A DNA stretch of 64,000 bases from the NCBI GenBank assembly GCA_000611775.1, contig KK106984.1, positions 3,511,341 to 3,575,340 of the forward strand, written 5' to 3'. Origin of the DNA: Umbilicaria muhlenbergii. Its lineage: Eukaryota; Ascomycota; Lecanoromycetes; Umbilicariales; Umbilicariaceae. The position numbers and the translations under genes are program-made. Under the pieces are notes generated by a model that made no database searches, had not been told where the DNA came from, and saw only the letters and a program-made list of their open reading frames with translations. Shown here one piece after another: positions 1 through 9,104 of the stretch. The number at the start of each line of letters is the position of its first letter. The stretch's first letter is position 1.

Positions 1-334
1 ATTCCATCCGCCGTTGTGGGATTGACCCGGCCAAGAAGCCTGCCATTGGCCGGACAGTAACATTGTATTGCACTTGAACCAGGAATCTGAATGGCTGTCA
101 GCCGTTGTCTGTATACGACTGGCGCAAACAAACTTTTATTTGGGGATTCTCAAGCTCCTCGCCCTTCCACCCTGGTTTGCACTGCTCCGGTATAGGGACC
201 GTGTAATCCACTGCTGCTTCAGCATCATTGCTCAGCACCAGCTTGAGAAACAAAAAGCTGAGTGCGAAGGCAATGAAAGCTACGCTCAGTGTGAGGTGTG
301 ATAATTGCTGTGAAAAGTTGTCCAGGAATTCCAT
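1..334 (-). CDS. MSC7-like aldehyde dehydrogenase, 5' end only (runs off the window)
   Basis: Two exons are visible: 334..134 (67 codons) and 86..1, joined across a 47-nt GT-AG intron (133..87). The N-terminus has one hydrophobic segment (about residues 15-35), then the motif AAVDYTVPIPEQCKPGWKGE. Exon 2 reads IPGSSAIQCYCPANGRLLG and VNPTTADG, which is the conserved opening of the fungal MSC7 (meiotic sister-chromatid recombination) aldehyde dehydrogenases. These are NAD(P)-linked ALDH-fold enzymes tethered by an N-terminal membrane segment. Most of the catalytic domain, including the active-site Cys and Glu, lies beyond the left edge, so activity cannot be judged. The phase closes exactly (exon 1 is 201 nt). 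Substrate is not known from sequence. Confidence 0.8.
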
Positions 335-651
335 TGGGAGGGGTGAAGCTCGCGGGAAGTTTTAGCATCTCGAAGTTCGATTTCTTAGCCCCTATCGCGC
401 GAACCATACATGAGTTTATACGACATCATTATTTTAGATACTAGTCTGTGTTATCATTCGAATGTTGATTTTATCGTATGGGTTCCAATATGCTAATAAA
501 ATCGTCGTTCTCAACCAGTGCTGTGCACTGAAGGCGCACCGACCAAAAAACTAATGTAATGAGTGAGCCGGCGTAAGCCAACCCAGGGGAAATGTGGCTC
601 TTATACCACGATGTCCCATGGATACTCTACCTTGCCCACCACTGATTTAAA
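335..651. other. intergenic spacer
   Basis: This 317-bp gap holds the promoter side of the aldehyde dehydrogenase gene (which reads left) and the 3' side of the F-box gene. I see no coding signal or repeat. Confidence 0.5.
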
Positions 652-2115
652 TCAAGGGGTGTGCTGAGCGGGTGAGTCCCACACCGACGCTTTTCTAAGC
701 AGCTTCAAAAGCCACTTGCCTCTCCAATCCCCCTGCTTCCTTTTCTCAACGGCCCAGCCCACCAACTCACGGTCCTCAAGATCGAGACGTCTAGTGTCAG
801 CCAGCAACAAGTGGTATACGATGTCAGGTGGACAGTCGCATTCGATGACGGCGAGGCGAAGGTGTGAAATTCTGGGTAAGACTCCAACATGCCACATGCT
901 TAGATGCAACACAGGTATGTGCTCATAGCCATCAACCTTTTGAACAGTGTGACCGCGTTCAAACTCCCACTCTCCTTCCCTCCCCTCTTCATCTTGACGC
1001 TCGAAGCCTGGCAACTTGTCAAAAGCCACCAAAAGTCCCAAAGCCCGTCGGTTTCGCTCTCTGATTGCGTGCTCTAATCCATTTTCTGCGATCTCCCCAT
1101 CAGTACTGTACAACCAATCAACCGAAAAGCCCATCTTCAGTAGCATTTCCAGGAATTCACATGTCTCATTCGTCCAAGGGCCATGTAAAAGCCTTGAGGG
1201 AATGTCGGTTTTCAGGGTTAACCAACTTGGGGATAATATTTTAAATTTGTCGAAACATGAAGGGCCACCAGATCGAGTGCCATCCGGCAAGAGCTTGTGT
1301 GTTGTAATGTAGAACCCCATGCTGGGCCGATTGATTTGCAATCTGAGTACTCGGCCATCACGCAGTCTCCTTTCCAGGGTTCGGACGTTGCACATGGGAA
1401 CCCCACCGAGCCAGCACTCAGGTTGAGTACTGGGGATGCACGCAATGCCACAGATGTGAACCTCTTCCAAGAGCGTATGGTATTCTGCCATGGTTGGCAA
1501 TGGCTCTCCCAATCCATCCTTGGTCAAAGGAGCCAAAAACTCACGTGCCGCGATCCGTATTAAGAACGTATCTATACATTCCTTGAAGAGGTCTGGTGTC
1601 ATCCACTTCAGACGCAGCAGGCCGGATTGCAAGCTTTTGTATCGTTCCAGAAGTTCGGCGTCGTCCTGGTCGATCCTAAATATGGGGTCATCCGCATCAG
1701 TTCCCCGTCTCACATTGTTGCAGAAAGCACGAGTAACCAGCTCCATCCTGACATGCTTCGACGACAGCGCAGAAGCTAGTCTAGGCGAACACAACGGTAA
1801 TGCAAGATTCAAGCTGTACAAGAAGACGCTCTGTAGTAATTCCACAGGCAGAAGTTCCAGAGGTGAGAGCATAACATCCCGTGGTGGCTTCGCAGCTCGC
1901 CTTCGCCGCTTCGTAGAACTAGATGACGCGGTAGAGTGAGATGACGACAGTACGACTGCTGTTGACATTCGCTTCGGAGGGCGTCCTCGCGGCCTAGATG
2001 GTTCTGGTGTGGAGGAATCTTCGTTGGGCTTCTTCTTGTGAGGTCTGTCGCGAGTGTTCTTGCCGCGGATACGGACGGGTGTCAGCTGGGTGGTTTGGCT
2101 TTCCGATCGATCCAT
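652..2115 (-). CDS. F-box-like domain protein, AT-hook-like N-terminus
   Basis: Single-exon frame of 487 residues. Residues 1-80 are basic and serine-rich with an AT-hook-like core (RPRGRPPKRM, about 41-50) and a basic stretch (STKRRRRAAK). Residues about 83-120 (LSPLELLPVELLQSVFLYSL onward) look like a fungal F-box-like segment: LP-x-E-L-L-x-x-V-F followed by an LxLPLCSPRL helix. The remainder is the leucine-rich C-terminal part typical of large fungal F-box families, with no repeat class I can name. By family, such proteins are adaptors of SCF ubiquitin ligases. The AT-hook suggests nuclear location, which is inference. Substrate unknown. The start at 2115 is the first in-frame ATG after a stop. 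Confidence 0.7.
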   Translation of the reverse strand: MDRSESQTTQLTPVRIRGKNTRDRPHKKKPNEDSSTPEPSRPRGRPPKRMSTAVVLSSSHSTASSSSTKRRRRAAKPPRDVMLSPLELLPVELLQSVFLYSLNLALPLCSPRLASALSSKHVRMELVTRAFCNNVRRGTDADDPIFRIDQDDAELLERYKSLQSGLLRLKWMTPDLFKECIDTFLIRIAAREFLAPLTKDGLGEPLPTMAEYHTLLEEVHICGIACIPSTQPECWLGGVPMCNVRTLERRLRDGRVLRLQINRPSMGFYITTHKLLPDGTRSGGPSCFDKFKILSPSWLTLKTDIPSRLLHGPWTNETCEFLEMLLKMGFSVDWLYSTDGEIAENGLEHAIRERNRRALGLLVAFDKLPGFERQDEEGREGEWEFERGHTVQKVDGYEHIPVLHLSMWHVGVLPRISHLRLAVIECDCPPDIVYHLLLADTRRLDLEDRELVGWAVEKRKQGDWRGKWLLKLLRKASVWDSPAQHTP

Positions 2116-2847
2116 CGATATCAGTGTCAGTGCGTTGTAGAAGGGCTAGCTGAAAGAGTCGATAGCAATTATTAAACTCGAAGTTATGGACTGAAGTGAG
2201 GTCGTCGGCTGGGGTTGGCTGCTCTGCGGCCTAAGCCATAGACCATCCTGACCGTGTTTATAGGCAAAAAAGATGGCTTGCTTGACAAGAAAACAAAATG
2301 TGTCAAATTATCCCTTTAATTATGATATACACCGGTGACCGGCTATGACATTCAAAGGTTATGCAAGCGATGAGATGGCTGAACGGCGGTGGCGTAACAG
2401 TCTTGTAACTTGTCGGCTGCGAATATAAGAGGTTTGATTAGATCAATAGCGCTTCTGTTCGTGTATGCTGCTACACATCAGACAGCCTAACCAGGTTTAC
2501 AATTCTAGTGAAGTTGATGCATAAGTTAGTGGTGAAAAGTCGCCTGGGGCAAGCTGAAGGTTACGTTGACCTCGCTTCAAGTCACCTGACACACGAACAG
2601 ACCGTACGAAGTAGTCCTGGATTATTACTCTCAAACTTCCATGATATTGCGACTTAGAGCACTTGTGTACTTTTAGTAGTATGTAGCTGTACGTCACACG
2701 TTGGCAACAGCCAATATCCAGCTTAGCTCTCCTCTACAAATGCTTAGATAGCTTCACGCTCAGCTCCATGGTGTCTAGCAAAATCATCCAGTAATTCGTC
2801 CAGACGCTTAACGTGCTCAGAACGCATCACACTCCCAAGTAAGCCCC
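2116..2847. other. intergenic spacer, nothing recognised
   Basis: 732 bp between the start of the F-box gene and the 3' end of the DNA glycosylase gene. Only short spurious frames are present. It must contain the F-box promoter and the glycosylase terminator, but no motif stands out. Confidence 0.5.
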
Positions 2848-4611
2848 TCATTCCTCCTCCTCTGCCTCGCTTTCCTCCTCCACCTGCTCTTCATCATCTT
2901 CTTCCTCGACAACCTCCTCACTCTCCTCCTCACTCTCCGCCCCCTTCTTCCCCTTCTTAACCTTCTTCACCAAACCCTCGTTTCCGCTCTTCCTCTTCCC
3001 CGTCCTCGTAACTAGATGCTCGATCGGACACCCCTTATCCCAATCCTCACTCCCTTCCCCAGTCGCTGCCCTACACCTCGGACAAGTTTTCCCATGTCTA
3101 ATGAGCAGCTGATGTAGAGGGTACTTCAGCTCATCCGGAACCCTAACCTCGCAGTGACTGTAGGTGCTGTTGCGCGTTGCTTTTGTAGGAGGTACCCAGT
3201 TAAGCCACTTACAGAGGCGGAAAACGTGCGTATCGACGGCGAAGCTGGGACGTTGCATGCAGAATAGTAGGACGCAAGATGCGGTTTTGGGTCCAATGCC
3301 AGGATACTTGATTAGGGCGTTGAGAGCTTCGTCGGAGGAGAGTGCGTGCAAGTGATCTAGAGACAGGACATGTTCGTCGGCACGAGCGATCTCGGCTTCT
3401 CTCTGATCCTTGGTCTCGTTTTCTGCGCCCTTCGGTCCAGTTGCGGAGTTAACTTCTTTTGCCTCTACCAGGGCGTTGCGGCGAGCCTTGTTTTCTTCAT
3501 AGACCATTTCTAGAATCTCTTTGATGCGCTTGCTCTTCGTCGCGGCCAAACCCCCGCTCTTGATCGCCTCAAAGACATCTTTGAGATCTGCACGACGGAC
3601 AGCATCCCAGTCCACACTGCCTTTACCGATACCTTCCTGCAAGAGTCCGAACCTATCCACCAGTCCCTTGAAAGCTCTTGATGAGTTTGCCCCAGTGGTG
3701 GCGGCGCTGAGCAGGGTTCGGATGAGAGCGTCCAGTATCGATGGTACTTCACCGCAACCTGACACTGTAGTTGAAGGCACTGGAATAGTCCTCGGCGCTT
3801 GAACAACACCGTGAACCTTAGATAAGAGATCGTTGACTTCCTGGCATTGTTCTGGTGTAGGATGAGGCCAATCTGGGTAGGGGGTCTCGCCTGGTGTAAG
3901 ACCGTATGGATTGGCTTTGGGCTTTCGAGTTTTCTTCCTCGGTGACTCTTCAGCGGGGTCAGCAGCAGCGGTAGCTTCCGCAACTGTCTGCGTGACACTC
4001 TTTATTTCTTCTTTCTTGGCTGCGGGTTTCCTTGCGCTTCTCTTCTTTGGTGATGGCTCTGCTTCTTCTTTCACTTCATCTTTGACATTTCCATCACTTG
4101 CAGTGATGACCCTTCCGAGATTATGTGGCAGCTCGTTGATGTCCTCTTCAACCTTCACAGGGCCAGCTCTCTTGCGCTTTCGCACTGTATTGATCGGCGT
4201 CGCAACTCGCTTGGATTTCTCCTGCACCTTCATTTTGGGTGTTGATTGCTGCTTGCTGGCTTTCTTCGCAGGAACAGCTCTTTTCTTAGCGGGCACAGGA
4301 GTTGCTGGAGGACTAGATAGCTGCTGCGGCGGGTTGTCTTCATTCGGCGGAGCTAGAAAGGCAGCTTCTTTGGCCGCTGCACGGCGAGTGATGCGTGTCG
4401 CCATCGTGACCTGAAAGCCCGTTGGGCGCAAAGGGTGAAAATGCCGAATAAGAGTTGTTTGAAGTCCCGAAGTACTGCGTTGGACGGTTAATGGAAGATA
4501 GGAACGCCGGACGCAACCCAACAAGAAAGGAGCCTTGAGTGAGGACAACGTCTTGGAAACTGTCAGAGCCGCAGAGAATGTCGAGAGTTGAGTGTAAGCG
4601 GGATCAGACAA
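2848..4611 (-). CDS. HhH-GPD DNA glycosylase (endonuclease III-like)
   Basis: A 587-residue open frame. Residues 433-470 carry the helix-hairpin-helix signature YPGIGPKTASCV (candidate catalytic Lys at about 442) and AVDTHVFRLCKWL (conserved Asp at about 460), the hallmark of Nth/Ntg-type base-excision-repair glycosylase/AP lyases. Downstream are only three candidate cluster cysteines (about 510, 513, 528), spaced CxxC then 14 residues, unlike the C-x6-C-x2-C-x5-C iron-sulfur loop of classical Nth. Residues 70-250 are Lys/Ala/Pro-rich with bipartite basic patches. The last 35 residues are almost all acidic. There is a second ATG at 4404 (MATRITRRAAAKEA). The 69 residues before it are hydroxylated/basic with few acids (RRSYLPLTVQRSTSGLQTTL), resembling a mitochondrial presequence. 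The gene neighbours ade4, with no evident functional link. Confidence 0.82.
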   Translation of the reverse strand: MSDPAYTQLSTFSAALTVSKTLSSLKAPFLLGCVRRSYLPLTVQRSTSGLQTTLIRHFHPLRPTGFQVTMATRITRRAAAKEAAFLAPPNEDNPPQQLSSPPATPVPAKKRAVPAKKASKQQSTPKMKVQEKSKRVATPINTVRKRKRAGPVKVEEDINELPHNLGRVITASDGNVKDEVKEEAEPSPKKRSARKPAAKKEEIKSVTQTVAEATAAADPAEESPRKKTRKPKANPYGLTPGETPYPDWPHPTPEQCQEVNDLLSKVHGVVQAPRTIPVPSTTVSGCGEVPSILDALIRTLLSAATTGANSSRAFKGLVDRFGLLQEGIGKGSVDWDAVRRADLKDVFEAIKSGGLAATKSKRIKEILEMVYEENKARRNALVEAKEVNSATGPKGAENETKDQREAEIARADEHVLSLDHLHALSSDEALNALIKYPGIGPKTASCVLLFCMQRPSFAVDTHVFRLCKWLNWVPPTKATRNSTYSHCEVRVPDELKYPLHQLLIRHGKTCPRCRAATGEGSEDWDKGCPIEHLVTRTGKRKSGNEGLVKKVKKGKKGAESEEESEEVVEEEDDEEQVEEESEAEEEE

Positions 4612-5349
4612 AAGTAGCGCAGATTATATCTTCAGACTCGGACAGTGAATGCAAAGCGTCTCAGGGATAAAGTCGGACGCCAATTAAACCTATTGTGATT
4701 CACGGGCAGAGAACCCGCCGTGAATGCGAGAAGTAGTGCAATGCTACCAGGTCACAACAACGATATCATCCGGCGTCAAATCGCAAAAGTTCCCAAGGGC
4801 TTGCAGACGGTAATAGAATATGTGGGAATGCAAATATGCGCTTCAAGAGTCGAAGCGTCACTTGTTCGCAATCAATCGGGCCTGAGTTGAGAGTCGTCGA
4901 AAGAAAAGGACACGAAGGTGAGAGGAATGCTTTGATGGCGGCAGAGGTGTGCGATCAGGGGGACGATTGATGCCGCAAGTCACATCGAGGCTTACCAGCA
5001 TTGTTCGGGATGACGTCGGCATCGGATCCGGGGAAAGGTGGCGCTACTAAGCGAAATGCAGGAACCAACTGAGGCATCCCCGCGTCCCAACTGACCGTCC
5101 GTCTGCACGTGGTCTGCAAAAGTGTGTTTGGTGAACATCGGACGAATCTCTGGACAAGCCGGCCCGGAGTATCACCTCACCATCATGAAACCGTAAACTC
5201 ACGCAAATGCATGATTACCATCTCAAGACAGAGATCATCGTTGTATAGTACATGCACAAATCATGATGACCATCCTGATTGTCACCATAACCAACGATTC
5301 CGGAGCAATACAGCACCTTCCCGGCCCCATTGCTCCACGCTATCCACCC
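4612..5349. other. intergenic spacer, nothing recognised
   Basis: 738 bp between the start of the glycosylase gene and the stop of ade4, both on the minus strand. Frames here are short or shadow the ade4 3' exon. No repeats seen. Confidence 0.45.
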
Positions 5350-7220
5350 TTAATTTTGGTGATCGTGGCCAAAGTCGTTGAAGTTGTGCAAACTAATATC
5401 CATCCGATCCCGCGGCGGCGTGCTGTCTTCATCGCCATCCTGTTGTCGTTTGCTGTTTGTCTGAACCTGACCGTTACTCTTGGCTTCGAGCCCGGAATCT
5501 CGCCTTGTTGCCGGAACAAGTCGGCCCTGCTCGTCGACTTCAACCCCGTTGGTAGCAATCTGGATCTCCTCTTCGCCAGCCGACCCGTTAGCAACCGCTT
5601 CTCGAGCCCGTTCCATAACCTTGAGCTTTTTGGTCTCGCCTCGCACTCTCTCCAGGTGCTCGAAGTAGCCCGGTTGCACCGGTGTGACGTACGAGCCGCA
5701 AAAGACGCCGACCTCGAACTCCTGGTTCGGTCGGGGTGAAAGCTCGGCACAAGCCGCTTTCAAATCGTCCAGGGATTGGAAAATCACTCTCACGGCACCG
5801 ATATGTTTCGCAATCGACTCCTCATCGCGATGGTGAGCAATGAGCTCGGATGGCGATGCGAGGTCAATACCGTATATATGTGCATGACTGTGCCATGTCA
5901 GCGCGATGTAAGGACTGCTTTCTAAATATACATACGTTATACGAGGGGCACAGCTGGCAAAGTAGACCTTTCGGGCCCCAGCCTCATGAGCCATGTTGAC
6001 TATCTCTCGACTTGTTGTACCACGAACAATGCTGTCGTCCACAAGCAAAACGTTTTTCCCCTCAAATTCCGTTCCCATTGCGTTCAACTTTCTTCTGACG
6101 CCTTTCTCCCTCGCTTTCTGCCCTGGCATGATAAAAGTGCGGAAAACGTAACGGTTTTTAATGAAACCTTGACAGTATGGCTTGTTGAGGCGTTGGGCGA
6201 CGCAGGAAGCCGAAGTGTTCGAGGTTTCAGGGATCGGTATGACAACATCAATATCTTTCAGATCCTCAGGAGTGAGCTGCCGTCGGATGGTTTCCGCAAG
6301 CTTGTATCCCATGTTTTGTCTACTTGAGTGTACGCTGATGCCATCTATGACAGTATCGGGTCGTGCGAAATAGACATATTCGAATATGTCAGGGGCGTAA
6401 CGAATTTGTTCTTGCACCTGGCGGAAGACAGGTTTGTGTCCTCTCTCTATGATGACTGCCTGGCCAGGTTTGATGTCTATGATGTTGGTGAAGCCGCGCT
6501 GGTCGAGAGCTACAGATTCCGATGCCATCATCCAATCCATGCCTTCTCCGTTGGATGAAGGTCTCGAACCGATGACTAAAGGCCGAATACCGTAAGAGTC
6601 TCGGAAACCAATAAGCCCAAAACCTGCAGCAAAACTTAGCGGGTGAAGCTATAGCATCAGAGACAGATCGTGCTACCTGCAAGCATCGCTGTACACGCCC
6701 AGCCGCCCACACATCGATTATACATTCTTGACAGTGCTGCAAAGATGTCCTTATCATTGACACGCGCCTTGCCAGTTTCGTTGAGCTCATTTGCAAAAAT
6801 GTTGAGCATAAGCTCGCTATCAGATTCTGTATTGATATGACGATGTGCCTCGTAATCCAGAAATTGCTTCAGCTCTGGAGCATTGATAAGGTTGCCGTTA
6901 TGAGCGAAACAGATGCCGTAAGGGCTGTTGACATAGAACGGCTGCGCCTCAGCATTGGCACTGCTTCCCGCTGTTGGATATCGGAGATGTCCGATCCCCA
7001 TGTACCCTGGAAGATCTGCTACACGCGACCCATCGTCCCGGAATACCTTTGCTGCCATACCGTTGCCCTTGCATTGATATATTTTCCCACCCGCCGCACA
7101 AGTGGAGATGCCACATGCATCTTGACCTCGGTGTTGCAGTAAGTATAACGCCTCGTGGAGCTCACTGGCAGCCGAGGTTTCCGACGCGTTGGCGTGGATG
7201 AGGGCTAAGATCCCGCACAT
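5350..7220 (-). CDS. ADE4: amidophosphoribosyltransferase (glutamine PRPP amidotransferase)
   Basis: First committed enzyme of purine biosynthesis: PRPP + glutamine to 5-phosphoribosylamine, cytosolic. Exons 7220..6677, 6623..5936 and 5887..5350 give 589 residues and close in phase. The start is the ATG of MCGILALI, because the family exposes Cys2 as the N-terminal nucleophile of the glutamine amidotransferase domain ([29 protein letters not shown] follow). The phosphoribosyltransferase half has the PRPP loop [14 protein letters not shown] and the IPETSNTSA segment. Intron 2 (5935..5888, 48 nt) is a multiple of three without a stop, so the unspliced frame stays open with 16 extra residues between APRIT and [11 protein letters not shown] removed it because it has GTATGT and CAG borders and the family lacks the insert. 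The C-terminal 80 residues are hydrophilic and species-specific. Confidence 0.95.
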
Positions 7221-9104
7221 GATGGGATTAAGGGAGTAGGCACAGGTCTGTAAGGACACTACGTCAGCCTGCTCCCTAGCCGAACGTCTCGACCATCCGC
7301 TGAGTGCGCTGCAAACCAGGTTCAGAAACATATGTACTCCGCATTTGAGATATTGGAAGTCTAACATCTAAACAATAGTGTTCATCTTGACAAGGGCCGG
7401 CCGACATACAGGTATTGAGAGACAGGCATGCTGTACGTACTTACAGGGTTCCGCGAGCAGTCAAGAGCTGAGCCGGACTCGAGAATAACAGTCGTGTATT
7501 CGAAGGTAGGTCCACGACAAAGTAAGGTTCCCACCAACGTCCTCGGCGTGTGGATGTTTAGATGAGTTTGCGTGATGGCATGGCCAGGAATGAGTAGTCC
7601 TCGCTCACTTCCCCCACAGCTGCTGCTGCGCCCTCAAGATGCCCCGTCTCAGAAGCGAAGCAACGGGTTGGATGCTCTTGTTCGTCCACATGATCTGAAT
7701 TTGTTTTCCTGATGCAGAGCAAAAAATTTAGAATAGCGGAGACCCGAGCCGGAGCGAAGCATGAGCCGCTAATCCCGCCTTAGCCAGCCCGTCAACCCCG
7801 CCAGCAGTTGGCGCGAAGGAGTGCCAAGGCATGCGGGGCGACCTCAGCATCAGCTTGATCGTGGATCGAGGGCGAGCAGGAATTCGAGTGAGTGTACGGA
7901 AGTCCTTGCTGGGCGTATGCACATCGTTACAAGGGGTCTGAGATGATGCGCGTCTCTTTGGATCGCATGGGCTATTGTCAGGTCTCTGAGTCCAAAAAGC
8001 CGCGATGCAGTCGACATTGGGACAGAGCGGTGTCTACCAATGGAATTGTCACAAGCGGCCCACCACCACCCATCTTGTGCAACGTTACTGTGTTTTGTCA
8101 GGGTCCTTGCTAGATGCGTCTGCTAAACTCTCCCTACGCGTTGTACCGCAACCCTTGCTGTCACTCGTGTTCTGTATCTTTCTACGTTAGCGAAGTCTGT
8201 CCTGCAAACCGAGAGTCCGTTCCATATGCTTCTGCACAGACATGGGCCGAGTGTGGCAGGCTTTGGAGCATCCAAGATGCCTCTTCCCTCCACCCCTCTG
8301 GACGGAGGAAGTCAGATCCAACGTTGTCTTCACTCCCAATGCTGTCAATTAAATTCACCTCTGGAACAACTCAAGTCTCCAGCCGGGGTGCACTGTGCAG
8401 TCTTGGCAGCTGCTTGGCTGGGTGGTTGATGTATAGTCGACTCTCAGACTCAGCATAGTTGCTGCTAACGAGAAGTCCAGGAGCATCCGTCGGCAGAGAT
8501 GAACAGGAGGAGGCGACTGTCTAGAAGGCCCAATCTGGCGGAAAGCACAGAGACAAAGGCCTTCTTCCACAAGATTCTCTTAGCCGAGAAGTGAGATATA
8601 AACCCTCAGTCTAGGATCTACTTCTCCTTTAATTCATACATCCGCTACCACCGCTCTTCACCTTCACAATTTCTATTCTTCACTAAGCGTCAACACCTTC
8701 AACGACTCACCACTACTTGGTACATTCACTGTTTCTGCTCTCGATTCATTAAGAACTTGATGTCTGCTTCCCTTTGGATGCACATCTAAGTCATCATCCT
8801 TCGCAACCATCACTGCGCCTCTCACATATCTATCATTGTGCCTCCCTCACCGTACTCACTGTCTCTTATTCACCTTCAACCACTTGGGTGACAGCAATCA
8901 AGGACAGTTCGGAGCGTTCTTTGGCCATGAGAAGCTGATCCCTTCACCGGATAGAAGTTGCTCATTCTGCGCAAGGTATTGGAAGTCCGGCGTAGTGTGT
9001 CACCGAATTTCCGGCACTATACCACCCTAGCTCTGCCATCAAACAGTCGAAAGCCAACCTGCCAGCAAGACATACAGTTCTTCCTCAAGTGGGGTGTCGC
9101 TACC
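7221..9104. other. long divergent intergenic region (ade4 / RID-like gene)
   Basis: 1.9 kb lies between the divergent starts of ade4 and the methyltransferase gene. No frame looks coding. From about 8620 to 8870 the plus strand is markedly C/T-rich (for example CTACCACCGCTCTTCACC), typical of the 5' leader or core promoter of ascomycete genes, so I take it as the methyltransferase leader. The rest shows nothing I can name. Confidence 0.45.

Noticed and set aside
5263-5739. 158-codon plus-strand frame
   Set aside because: It is antisense to the last exon of ade4, whose frame carries the conserved protein.
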